From assembly GCA_963663375.1 (NCBI GenBank), contig OY760195.1, positions 3,286,001 through 3,350,000 of the forward strand: a stretch of 64,000 bases of DNA, in the 5' to 3' direction. The translations under genes and the position numbers were made by a program. The notes under the pieces were generated by a model that saw nothing but the letters and a program-made list of their open reading frames with translations, was not told where the DNA came from and ran no database searches. Source of the stretch: JAYREN01 sp963663375. Its GTDB lineage: Bacteria > Acidobacteriota > Holophagae > Holophagales > Holophagaceae. Shown here piece by piece: positions 42,270-49,813 of the stretch; position 1 is the stretch's first letter; every line of letters begins with the position of its first letter.

Positions 42270-43439
42270 ATGGTGTCAATGCTGGGGAAATCCTTGCTGG
42301 CCGTCGGTTTGGCCCTGGGTCTCGGCCAACCTGCCCCTGCGGATGTCCGACCGGTGGGGGTCATCACGCCAGTAGAGGTGGACGAAAATGGTCTGCTGAT
42401 CGTGAAGGTCCGCTTGGCTTCCAAGAAGCCGGGCGTGGCCGACCGGGATTTTCGTTTCATCTTCGACACCGGGGCCAGTCTGAACGTGGTGGATAATTCC
42501 GTTCCTTCGGAGTTCCTTTGGGAAGAACCGGAGAAGCCCAAAGGAACGAGCAGTAGCGTGGGCGATGCCACCGGGACCAAGATCGCCACGCGGGTCGTCT
42601 GCCTGAAGCGGCTGGAGTTCGCGGGCATGGTGCGGGAGGATCTCATGGCCTATCGCATGGACCTGAAGGGCACCATGCTGGGGGGCATCCAGGACGAACC
42701 GGTGGATGGCATCCTGGGCATGAACTTCCTGCGGGGCACGCGTTTCGTGCTGGATCCCGCAGCCCGGGAGATCCGCTGGTGGCAGACCCTTTCTGGCCAT
42801 CGCATCCCCCTGGTCTGCGCCGAAAGCGACCATCCCGCCCTCATGGTGAAGATCGGAGGGACGGATGTGCCCTGCGCCCTCGATACCGGAGGAAACGGAG
42901 GCATTCAGGTGGCGGGCGAGGCCGAGGAATCGGATCACCCGGAACCATTCCTGTACAGCGGGGCCTCTGGAGAGGTGAAGCAGGGCAAGCTGGTGAAGCT
43001 GGATCGGCTGGAATCGGGTGGAAAGGCCTGGGTGAACATCTCCCTGGAACTGGTGAAGCCCGGCGAGGGCGGCGCCAACATTGGCCGAGAGGTCTTGTGG
43101 GCGGCGCCGTTGGGACTGGACCTCATCGACCAGTGGGCCACATTCACACTCGATGCCAAGGGCAATCTGCCCTACCGGAAATCTCCCTCCCGGGCACCTC
43201 TGGCCTGGGAGCGGCGCCCGGATGGGAAACGGCTCCGGGTGGGTCGCGTCAACCCCGCGAGTCGCTGGGCCAAGGCTGGCCTGCTGGAAGGCGACGAGGT
43301 GCTCGCTGCGGGTCCATTGGAGGGCAGGGCGCTGAACCTGCGGGCCGTGGCGGACCTGAACGAAAAGGGCCAGGCGCATGCCTGGCGAGTCCGCCGGGGG
43401 GGTGCCGAAAGGCTATTGCAGGTGCCTGCCGCGGATTAA
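42270..43439 (+). CDS. Retropepsin-like aspartic protease fold with PDZ-like tail, secreted
   Basis: 389 residues. N-terminal leader (about 1-25). Two clan AA motifs occur in one chain: D66 in 'FRFIFDTGASLNVVD' and D205 in 'CALDTGGNGGIQV', each followed by hydrophobic-Gly strands ('VDGILGMNFL', 'GANIGREVL'). A PDZ-like domain follows (about 315-385, 'RVGRVNPASRWAKAGLLEGD'). This arrangement occurs in bacterial periplasmic 'aspartyl protease plus PDZ' proteins of mostly unknown substrate. The second motif has Gly instead of Ala/Ser after DTG. Start 42270 chosen for GGAG 6 nt upstream. Divergent from coaD with 104 bp between. Confidence 0.85.
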   Translation: MVSMLGKSLLAVGLALGLGQPAPADVRPVGVITPVEVDENGLLIVKVRLASKKPGVADRDFRFIFDTGASLNVVDNSVPSEFLWEEPEKPKGTSSSVGDATGTKIATRVVCLKRLEFAGMVREDLMAYRMDLKGTMLGGIQDEPVDGILGMNFLRGTRFVLDPAAREIRWWQTLSGHRIPLVCAESDHPALMVKIGGTDVPCALDTGGNGGIQVAGEAEESDHPEPFLYSGASGEVKQGKLVKLDRLESGGKAWVNISLELVKPGEGGANIGREVLWAAPLGLDLIDQWATFTLDAKGNLPYRKSPSRAPLAWERRPDGKRLRVGRVNPASRWAKAGLLEGDEVLAAGPLEGRALNLRAVADLNEKGQAHAWRVRRGGAERLLQVPAAD

Positions 43440-43516
43440 ACTCGGGAGATATCCAGCCCCTGGTCCTCGGCCTGCTTTGGGTCGGGGCCTCAACAGCGCA
43501 GCGAGTCGGGTGAACC

Positions 43517-44602
43517 ATGAGTGGAAAAATGAGCGTGGGGCTTCTCTTCGGGGGTGAAAGCCCCGAGCACGAAGTGAGCATCGTGACCGCCCGGAGCATT
43601 GCGAAACACCTGGATCCCGACCGATTCGATGTGCGCCCCATGGGCATCGCCCGTAACGGCGTGTGGGCGATGCTGGGGGATCCCTTTGCCCGACTGTCTG
43701 CCCAGGAACGGCCCCAGCGCAGCGATCAGGCCTTCCTGCCCCTGGAAAAGGGAGCGGAAGGGTGTGCACTGCCGGATGTCTTTTTCAACGCGATCCACGG
43801 GGCGGGCGGCGAGGACGGCCAGTTGCAGGGCTACCTGGAAATGCTCCACCGGCCCTACACCGGCGCGGGCCTGCTGGCCATGGCCGCAGGCATGGACAAG
43901 TGGATCACCAAGCGCATCTGGGAATCCGAAGGCCTGCCGGTGGGCGCCTATGTCGGCCTCACCGAGGAACAGTGGCAGCGCTCCCCCGACCAGGCCTTGG
44001 ATTCGATCCGGGCGCTGGGGATGCCGCTCTTCGTGAAGCCCGCCAACACGGGCAGCAGCATCGGTATCCAGAAGGTGAAGGAATTCGGCCTGCTGGCCCC
44101 GGCCATCGAAGGGGCCCTGAAATTCGACCGCCGGGTGCTGGTGGAGCGGGGCATCGATGCCCGGGAGATCGAGGTGGCCGTGCTGGGAGGGGACGACCCC
44201 TTCATCAGCGTCCCAGGAGAGATCCTCGTGGCGGGCGAGTTCTACGACTTCAAGGACAAGTACCTGGATGGCAAGAGCTCCACGGTGGTGCCGGCGGAGC
44301 TGTCGGGGGCCCTGGCGGACCGGATCCGCGCCTATGCACGGGAGGCCTTCCGCAGCCTGGACGCCTACGGGATGGCGCGAATGGATTTCTTCCTCGAGCG
44401 CGGCACCAATCGCCTGTTCCTAAACGAGATCAACCTGATCCCCGGCTTCACGAATATTTCGATGTATCCGAAGCTGATGGAGGCCTCGGGCCTCGCCTAT
44501 TCCGATCTGCTCACCCGCCTGGTGGATCTGGCCATCACCCGGCACACCCAGATGAGCGGGAAGCTCCATGGGTTTGAAAGCGGCAGTCACTGGTTCGTTT
44601 GA
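43517..44602 (+). CDS. ddl: D-alanine--D-alanine ligase
   Basis: 361-residue ATP-grasp enzyme that joins two D-Ala for peptidoglycan. N-terminal 'LLFGGESPEHEVSIVTARSI' with the catalytic Glu, 'NAIHGAGGEDGQLQGYLEML', ATP-grasp 'PLFVKPANTGSSIGIQKVKE' with ATP-binding Lys, 'VERGIDAREIEVAVLGG', and the omega/metal region 'ARMDFFLERGTNRLFLNEIN' followed by 'LIPGFTNISMYPKLMEASG'. Tyr-type motif 'YDFKDKYLDG' points to the D-Ala-D-Ala (not D-Lac) DdlA class. Upstream 77-bp gap contains 'gcagcgagtcgggtg'. Confidence 0.96.
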   Translation: MSGKMSVGLLFGGESPEHEVSIVTARSIAKHLDPDRFDVRPMGIARNGVWAMLGDPFARLSAQERPQRSDQAFLPLEKGAEGCALPDVFFNAIHGAGGEDGQLQGYLEMLHRPYTGAGLLAMAAGMDKWITKRIWESEGLPVGAYVGLTEEQWQRSPDQALDSIRALGMPLFVKPANTGSSIGIQKVKEFGLLAPAIEGALKFDRRVLVERGIDAREIEVAVLGGDDPFISVPGEILVAGEFYDFKDKYLDGKSSTVVPAELSGALADRIRAYAREAFRSLDAYGMARMDFFLERGTNRLFLNEINLIPGFTNISMYPKLMEASGLAYSDLLTRLVDLAITRHTQMSGKLHGFESGSHWFV

Positions 44603-44638
44603 GTCTGCATTCATGGTTCGGCGGGGCCGAACGATAAG

Positions 44639-45190
44639 ATGGGGGACGGCAAAACATTCATGTTTCCCTTCCTGTTGGTTCTCCCGGCCTCCATGGCCCT
44701 GAGTTCTGCCACGCCCCCGGCGGTGGCCAGCCAGGTCGCGCTGCCCGAATACTACGCGAAGGCGAAGATCCTGCGCCTCCTTCTGGACTACGTGGAGTGG
44801 CCAGAAGGGAAGGCGGATCAACCCGTGGTGGTGGGTGTTCTGGAGCCCTCGCCCTTTGGGGAGCATCTTCCTCGGCTGCTGGAAAAGGTCGTCCTCCGGG
44901 GGCGCCCCCTCCGTCTGCGGTTTTTCCGGAGCCTCGCCCAGATCCCGGAGTGCGACGTTCTGTTCATCCCCGAAGGCCACGAGGACTCCTTGGGCACGAT
45001 CCTGAGGACGCTTCAGGACAAGCCTGTGCTCACCATCGCCGATACGCCCGGTTTCGCGCGCAGGGGGGTAATCGTGAATCTGGCGATCCTCGACAGCCGG
45101 GTGCGCCTGGAGGTCAACCTGGCGGCGATGAAGCGCAGTGGCCTCATGATCAGCCCCCAGGTGCTCAAGGGAGCCACGATCGTGGATTGA
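44639..45190 (+). CDS. YfiR-family (DUF4154) periplasmic protein
   Basis: 183 residues: leader (about 1-30), then a domain matching YfiR: 'YYAKAKILRLLLDYVEWPEG' (family 'vKAa.l..f..fveWP'), 'VVVGVLEPSPFGEHLPRLLE', 'ECDVLFIPEGHEDSLGTILR' and 'PVLTIADTPGFARRGVIVNL' then 'RLEVNLAAMKRSGLMISPQV'. In Pseudomonas YfiR restrains the diguanylate cyclase YfiN in the periplasm; many homologues pair with other receptors. No GGDEF gene is adjacent. Start may instead be ATG 44660, which begins the hydrophobic core. Confidence 0.82.
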   Translation: MGDGKTFMFPFLLVLPASMALSSATPPAVASQVALPEYYAKAKILRLLLDYVEWPEGKADQPVVVGVLEPSPFGEHLPRLLEKVVLRGRPLRLRFFRSLAQIPECDVLFIPEGHEDSLGTILRTLQDKPVLTIADTPGFARRGVIVNLAILDSRVRLEVNLAAMKRSGLMISPQVLKGATIVD

Positions 45191-45257
45191 TTGGGGAAAC
45201 CTTGCCCCTTGTGGGATTTCCCCTCTGCCCTATGCTGGGCTCCAGTCGGGGGTTCCC

Positions 45258-45575
45258 ATGGACGTGAATTCGATCGGCCTTTCGGGCCTGAACGCTGCGG
45301 CCCTCGGCGTCTCCGTGACCGCCAACAATGTCGCCAACGCCAACACCAAGGATTTCAGGGCCCAGCGCCTGGATCAGGAGGACTTGGCCCAGGGCGGCAC
45401 CCGACCTGCGGCCCTCCGGGAGCGCCAGGAGCCCCCGGTGCCCGAAGGCTCCAACGTGGACCTCGCCTCGGAATTCACCAATCTCATTACCCAGAGCGGC
45501 GCCTACCAGGCGAACCTCAAGGTGCTCCAGACCCAGAGCCAGATGCTTGGGTCCGCCCTGGATCTGAAGGCCTGA
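45258..45575 (+). CDS. Minimal flagellar rod-like protein
   Basis: 105 residues consisting of only the two conserved ends of axial flagellar proteins: N-terminal 'GLSGLNAAALGVSVTANNVA' plus 'NANTKDFRAQR' (the 'S-L-a....l...a.NiaNanT.GfK' motif) and the C-terminal helix 'VDLASEFTNLITQSGAYQAN' plus 'LKVLQTQSQMLGSALDL'. FlgB/FlgC rod proteins are about 130-150 residues, so this is short. No flagellar neighbours are present. It may be a rod protein displaced from its operon or an adapted homologue. Confidence 0.8.
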   Translation: MDVNSIGLSGLNAAALGVSVTANNVANANTKDFRAQRLDQEDLAQGGTRPAALRERQEPPVPEGSNVDLASEFTNLITQSGAYQANLKVLQTQSQMLGSALDLKA

Positions 45576-45606
45576 CGATTCGCTTTCGCCCTGGCAGACT
45601 CGGGGG

Positions 45607-46842
45607 ATGGAATCTCCCCGGCCTCGAGCATTTAGCCCCCGCGATTGGACTTCCCTCCTGCTGCTGGGCTTCGCCTCGGGCCTGCCGCTGATCCTCACGG
45701 ATTCGACGCTCAAGGTCTGGATTCAGGATGCCGGAGTGCCCCTGCAGACCATTGGGTTCTTCTCGCTGGTGCAACTCCCCTACAACCTGAAATTCCTTTG
45801 GGCCCCACTGCTGGATCGGTACGTGCCGCCCTTTCTCGGTCGGCGGCGGGGCTGGCTGATCCTGACCCAGGTCTTTCTGGTGCTGGCATTGGGAGCCCTG
45901 GCCTTCGCCGATCCCCAGGGGCACCTCAGCCTCATGGCCGCCCTGGCTTTCGGGGTGGCCTTCCTGAGTGCGAGCCAGGACATCGCCTCCGATGCCTGGC
46001 GCACGGAGATTCTCCCGAAGGCCGAACAGGGAACGGGCATCACGACCCATATCGCCGCCTACCGGGTGGCCATTCTCGCGGCATCCGCCGGGGCCCTCAG
46101 CCTCGCGGATCTCGTGGGCTGGCGCATGACCTACATGGTGATGGCCGGGTGCATGACGCTTGGCCCCCTGGGAACCTTGTTTGCCCGGGAACCCGAGGCG
46201 GCGGCGGTGCCTAGAACCCTGAGGGCTGCCGTGGTGGAGCCTTTCAGGAATTTCCTGAGCCGGAACGGGGCGATCCTCGCCCTGCTGTTCATCGTCCTCT
46301 ACAAGCTGGGAGACCAGCTCGCGACTTCCCTGACGCCAAATTTCCTGAGGAGTCTCGGTTTTTCGAAGACCGCCATCGGCAGTGTTACTAAGGGGGTAGG
46401 CCTCCCAGCCCTCATCATCGGTGGCTACCTCGGGGGCTGGCTGATGCGTCGCTGGTCGCTGCGGAAGGCCCTTCTCGTCTTCGGGCTGGTTCAAGTGGCC
46501 GCGATCCTTGCGCTCCTCATTCCCGCGGCGGTGGGGGCCCGGATTCCGGCTCTCGTCGTGGCCATCGGGCTGGAGAACCTGGGGTTCGGCATGGGCGTCG
46601 CGGCGTACATGACTCTGATCATGCGACTCTGTGATCTGCGGTTTACGGGGACGCAATTCAGCCTCCTGACCAGCCTGGCAGCCCTGCCACGCACCCTGAT
46701 CGCAGCACCTGCGGGCTTTGCGGCGACCTTCTACGGATGGCCGGGCTACTTCCTGTTCTGCGCCATGGCCGCCCTGCCGGGGCTGATGCTGCTGATGCTC
46801 TACGACCGCTGGGGCCCCCGGGAGGAGGAAGCCGCGAGCTGA
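45607..46842 (+). CDS. AmpG-like MFS muropeptide permease
   Basis: 411 residues with twelve hydrophobic segments. AmpG signatures: 'LLGFASGLPLILTDSTLKVW', 'KFLWAPLLDRYVPPFLGRRR' and 'LSASQDIASDAWRTEILP' (family 'S..QDI..DA.R.e.L'). AmpG imports 1,6-anhydro-muropeptides for peptidoglycan recycling and for beta-lactamase induction. This is shorter than the 491-residue E. coli protein but similar in length to other AmpG-type MFS proteins. Start ATG at 45607; no strong RBS. Confidence 0.85.
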   Translation: MESPRPRAFSPRDWTSLLLLGFASGLPLILTDSTLKVWIQDAGVPLQTIGFFSLVQLPYNLKFLWAPLLDRYVPPFLGRRRGWLILTQVFLVLALGALAFADPQGHLSLMAALAFGVAFLSASQDIASDAWRTEILPKAEQGTGITTHIAAYRVAILAASAGALSLADLVGWRMTYMVMAGCMTLGPLGTLFAREPEAAAVPRTLRAAVVEPFRNFLSRNGAILALLFIVLYKLGDQLATSLTPNFLRSLGFSKTAIGSVTKGVGLPALIIGGYLGGWLMRRWSLRKALLVFGLVQVAAILALLIPAAVGARIPALVVAIGLENLGFGMGVAAYMTLIMRLCDLRFTGTQFSLLTSLAALPRTLIAAPAGFAATFYGWPGYFLFCAMAALPGLMLLMLYDRWGPREEEAAS

Positions 46843-46915
46843 GGCGCCGTGCCTCTTGCGCAGGATCGCCAGGGCGTTATGCTCCTAGCCGCCCATCCAA
46901 AGCCAGGAGCCTCCC

Positions 46916-48394
46916 ATGTTCGAATCCGCCGAACTCGGCCATTGCATCGAGAAGGAGGTCTGGGAGCGCGAGGTTCCAGCACTGCGCGAGGCGCTGCTGG
47001 ATGCCCAGTACGATCTGGTGGCCGCGAAGCAATTCCCGGTGGTGCTGCTGATCGCGGGGGTGGATGGCGCGGGTAAGAGTGCGGTAGTGGCCACCCTCAA
47101 CGAATGGATGGATCCCCGGCACATCGAAACCCATGGCTTCGCCGATCCCTCGGACGAGGAGCTGGAACGCCCCTACATGTGGCGGTACTGGCGCGCCCTG
47201 CCGCCCAAGGGCAAGATCGGCATCTTTGATGGCAGCTGGTATTCCTGGCCCATCCTGCAGCGAGCCAATGGCAAGATCGGGAATGACCGCTTGGACCAGG
47301 ATCTGGAGCTGGTGCGCCGCTTCGAGCAGATGCTGATCGATGAGGGCGCCCTAGTACTCAAGTTCTGGATGCATCTCTCCAAGGAGGTCCAGAAGAAACG
47401 CCTCAAGAAGCTCGAAGGCGATCCCAAGACTCGCTGGCGGGTAACGGACCGGGACTGGCGGCACTTCAAGCTCTACGACACCTTCCGCGAGGTGAGCGAA
47501 CGAGCCCTGCGCCACACGAGCACGGGCCAAGCGCCGTGGATCGTGGTGGAAGCCACGGATGCCCGCTACCAGAAACTCACCGTGGGCAGGCTCCTGCTGG
47601 AGCAGCTCCGGGCGCGGTTGGATAATCCGGTCACCAAGTCGAACCTCGCACTGGCCCCGCCCTCCATCACCTCCATCGATGGCGTGAACATCCTTCAGAA
47701 AATGGATCTCACCAAGAGCCTGGACAAGGCGCAGTACGAAAAGGAGCTGGAGGAATACCAGGGACAGCTCGCGCTGCTCACCCGCCACAAGAACTTCAAG
47801 AAACACAATGTCGTGTGTGTCTTTGAAGGCGTCGATGCCGCGGGGAAGGGCGGCAGCATCCGGCGCATCACCCAGGCCATCGACGCGCGCATCTGCCGCA
47901 TCGTGCCCATCGCCGCCCCCACCGAGGAAGAACGCGCCCAGCCATACCTGTGGCGCTTCTGGCGTCACCTGCCGCTCCGGGGCAAGGTGGAGATCTTCGA
48001 TCGGAGCTGGTACGGACGGGTGCTCGTGGAGCGGGTGGAACACTTCTGCAGCGAGGCCGACTGGATGCGGGCCTATGGCGAGATCAATGACTTCGAAGCG
48101 CAGCTGGTCAAGAGTGGCACCATCCTGCTGAAGTTCTGGCTGGCCATCAGCAAGGAAGAGCAGCTCCGCCGCTTCGAGGAGCGCCAGGCCACGAGCTTCA
48201 AGCGCTTCAAGATCACCGAGGAGGACTGGCGCAACCGCGAGAAGTGGGATGTCTACGAGACGGCCATCTGCGACATGCTGGAGCGCACCAGCACGGGGAT
48301 CGCACCGTGGACCCTGGTGGAATCCGAGGATAAGTACCACGGTCGGATCAAGATCCTGAAGACGCTCTGCGCTCGGCTCCAAGAGGAGCTCTGA
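46916..48394 (+). CDS. pap: Polyphosphate:AMP phosphotransferase (fused PPK2 class II)
   Basis: 492 residues made of two PPK2 domains. Domain 1 (about 12-245) has Walker A G48-S55 (GVDGAGKS) and 'SWYSWPIL'; domain 2 (about 265-490) has G305-G312 (GVDAAGKG) and 'FDRSWYGRVLVERVE', the fully conserved catalytic form. It phosphorylates AMP to ADP with polyphosphate. Domain 1 lacks some canonical residues, as is typical for fused enzymes where the second half is catalytic. The last 41 codons recur, diverged, at 48509-48631. GGAG precedes the ATG. Confidence 0.92.
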   Translation: MFESAELGHCIEKEVWEREVPALREALLDAQYDLVAAKQFPVVLLIAGVDGAGKSAVVATLNEWMDPRHIETHGFADPSDEELERPYMWRYWRALPPKGKIGIFDGSWYSWPILQRANGKIGNDRLDQDLELVRRFEQMLIDEGALVLKFWMHLSKEVQKKRLKKLEGDPKTRWRVTDRDWRHFKLYDTFREVSERALRHTSTGQAPWIVVEATDARYQKLTVGRLLLEQLRARLDNPVTKSNLALAPPSITSIDGVNILQKMDLTKSLDKAQYEKELEEYQGQLALLTRHKNFKKHNVVCVFEGVDAAGKGGSIRRITQAIDARICRIVPIAAPTEEERAQPYLWRFWRHLPLRGKVEIFDRSWYGRVLVERVEHFCSEADWMRAYGEINDFEAQLVKSGTILLKFWLAISKEEQLRRFEERQATSFKRFKITEEDWRNREKWDVYETAICDMLERTSTGIAPWTLVESEDKYHGRIKILKTLCARLQEEL

Positions 48395-48454
48395 GTTCGC
48401 GGGGAACGGGCGAGAGACCATCAGTCTGCGCGGGGTTTAGCGGGATTCCCTCCT

Positions 48455-48503
48455 CGCCGGGTGACTCCGCAGGCTCCACTGGAGCCTGCGGAGTCACCCG
48501 GCG
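48455..48503. repeat. Perfect 23-bp inverted repeat
   Basis: The arm 48455-48477 (starts CGCCGGGTGACTCCGC) is exactly complementary to 48481-48503 around the loop ACT. No T-run. It would form a very stable hairpin and sits immediately upstream of the pap fragment; terminator or recombination relic. Confidence 0.8.
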
Positions 48504-48508
48504 GTCGG

Positions 48509-48631
48509 GACATGCTGGAGCGCACTAGCACGGGGATTGCGCCGTGGACGCTGGTGGAATCCGAGGACAAGTACCACGGTCGGATCAAGATCCTCAAGAC
48601 CCTCTGCCATAGGCTCGAGGAGGAGCTCTGA
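48509..48631 (+). pseudogene. Remnant second copy of the pap 3' end
   Basis: 123 bp aligning without gaps to 48272-48394 (offset 237) with 12 mismatches, about 90% identity. The frame is preserved to the same stop: 'DMLERTSTGIAPWTLVESED', then 'KYHGRIKILKTLCHRLEEEL'. Most differences are synonymous third-position changes; the protein differs only at A-to-H and Q-to-E near the end. No start codon or upstream domain is present, so it is not a gene. The synonymous pattern suggests the fragment came from a once-functional, diverged pap allele. Confidence 0.85.
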
Positions 48632-48654
48632 GGGAATCGCGCTAAGATCCCCCA

Positions 48655-49797
48655 GTGAAAACGATCATTCCGAGTTCTCCGGTACTCATCTGGGCCATTC
48701 CCATGAGCTTTGTGCTCCTGGGGATCCTCATGTTTACGGTGCGCCTGATGCGGCTGCGCAGGAAGGAACCTCAGGATCCCGAGCAGATTCTCCTGGGGGC
48801 CGTTTCGGCGAGTCTGCAGGAGCGCGGCCAGTTGGCGGCCTCGTTGGGAGAACTGCGCACAGTTCACGAGCGCATCCTGGACGCACTGCCCCTGGGACTT
48901 CTGTGGGTGGATCAGCGTCAGCAGGTGGCGGCCCTCAATGCCCGTGGCCTGGAACTGCTCGGCGTCAAACGGGGCGTCGTGGGGCTGGATGTGGCCTTTG
49001 TTTTGGAGCCCTTTCCATGGTTGATCAACGGCCTCGCCCAGGCTCCGGGCGAGCCTTGGCGATGCACAGGGGGCGGTCGGCGGTGGGAGCTTCGGAGGAT
49101 CGAGGCCCCGGACAAGGTGGGCGCCCTGCTGCAGTTCGAGGATGTCACCGAGCTCGAGGCCGAGGAACGCCGACGGGCCCTCCGGGAACGCTTCGCCGAA
49201 CTGGGGGAGATGACTGCGGGCGTGGCCCACCAGTTGAAGAACGGGCTGGCGGTGCTCAAGGGCCATGGGCAACTCCTGGCTCGAGCCGGGCATGCCGAGG
49301 TCTCGCGCGAACTCCTGGAAGAGACAGAGAACCTGGAGCGCCTCGTGCAACGTTTCCTCCAGTGGGCCAAGCCGCTGGAGCCCCAGTGCGTGGAATTGGA
49401 CCTGGCCCAGGCCGTGGGCCAGGCGCTGGAGGAAATTCGTCGTCGCCCCGCCTTTCAGGGCACTCGGCTCGAGGCGATGGGCGAGGGCAGGGCTCTGGCG
49501 GATCCCATGCTGCTTCACCAGTCCCTGGTGAATCTGCTGGAGAACGCCTGCCAGTCCATGTCCGGGAGTGGGCGGGTGCAGGTGAAGATCGGCGAGGCCA
49601 GCATCCTGATCGAGGATGAAGGCCCAGGGTTTGGCGAGGACACCCTGATCCGCATGCTGCGACCCTTCGAGAGCGGTCGCCCGGATGGCACGGGGCTAGG
49701 GCTTCCCTTGGCCCTGAAGTGGCTCAACGCCCAGGGCGCCGATCTGCGCATCGAACGGCGGGAACTGGGCGGCACCGGGGTCCAGATCACCTGGTGA
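48655..49797 (+). CDS. NtrB/AtoS-type sensor histidine kinase
   Basis: 380 residues. One TM segment near the N-terminus (about 8-30), a short coiled-coil, a PAS-like domain (about 70-165, 'ERILDALPLGLLWVDQRQQV'), HisKA with phospho-acceptor H192 ('GEMTAGVAHQLKNGLAVLKG') and an ATPase domain with N box 'LVNLLENACQSM', 'EDEGPGFGED' and 'GTGLGLPLALKWL'. AtoS/ZraS-type kinases usually pair with NtrC-like regulators; none is adjacent. GTG start 48655, directly after the rearranged spacer, so its promoter may lie inside that element. Confidence 0.9.
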   Translation: MKTIIPSSPVLIWAIPMSFVLLGILMFTVRLMRLRRKEPQDPEQILLGAVSASLQERGQLAASLGELRTVHERILDALPLGLLWVDQRQQVAALNARGLELLGVKRGVVGLDVAFVLEPFPWLINGLAQAPGEPWRCTGGGRRWELRRIEAPDKVGALLQFEDVTELEAEERRRALRERFAELGEMTAGVAHQLKNGLAVLKGHGQLLARAGHAEVSRELLEETENLERLVQRFLQWAKPLEPQCVELDLAQAVGQALEEIRRRPAFQGTRLEAMGEGRALADPMLLHQSLVNLLENACQSMSGSGRVQVKIGEASILIEDEGPGFGEDTLIRMLRPFESGRPDGTGLGLPLALKWLNAQGADLRIERRELGGTGVQITW

Positions 49798-49813
49798 AGG
49801 GTAGAATCGCCTC

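Larger units (their letters stand above)
48437..48645. repeat. 209-bp segment bounded by 16-bp inverted repeats
   Basis: TTAGCGGGATTCCCTC (48437-48452) and GAGGGAATCGCGCTAA (48630-48645) are inverted copies matching at 15 of 16 positions. Between them lie a perfect 23-bp hairpin and a partial copy of the pap 3' end. No transposase or ORF is inside. It resembles a small non-autonomous element or the scar of a gene replacement. Confidence 0.55.
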
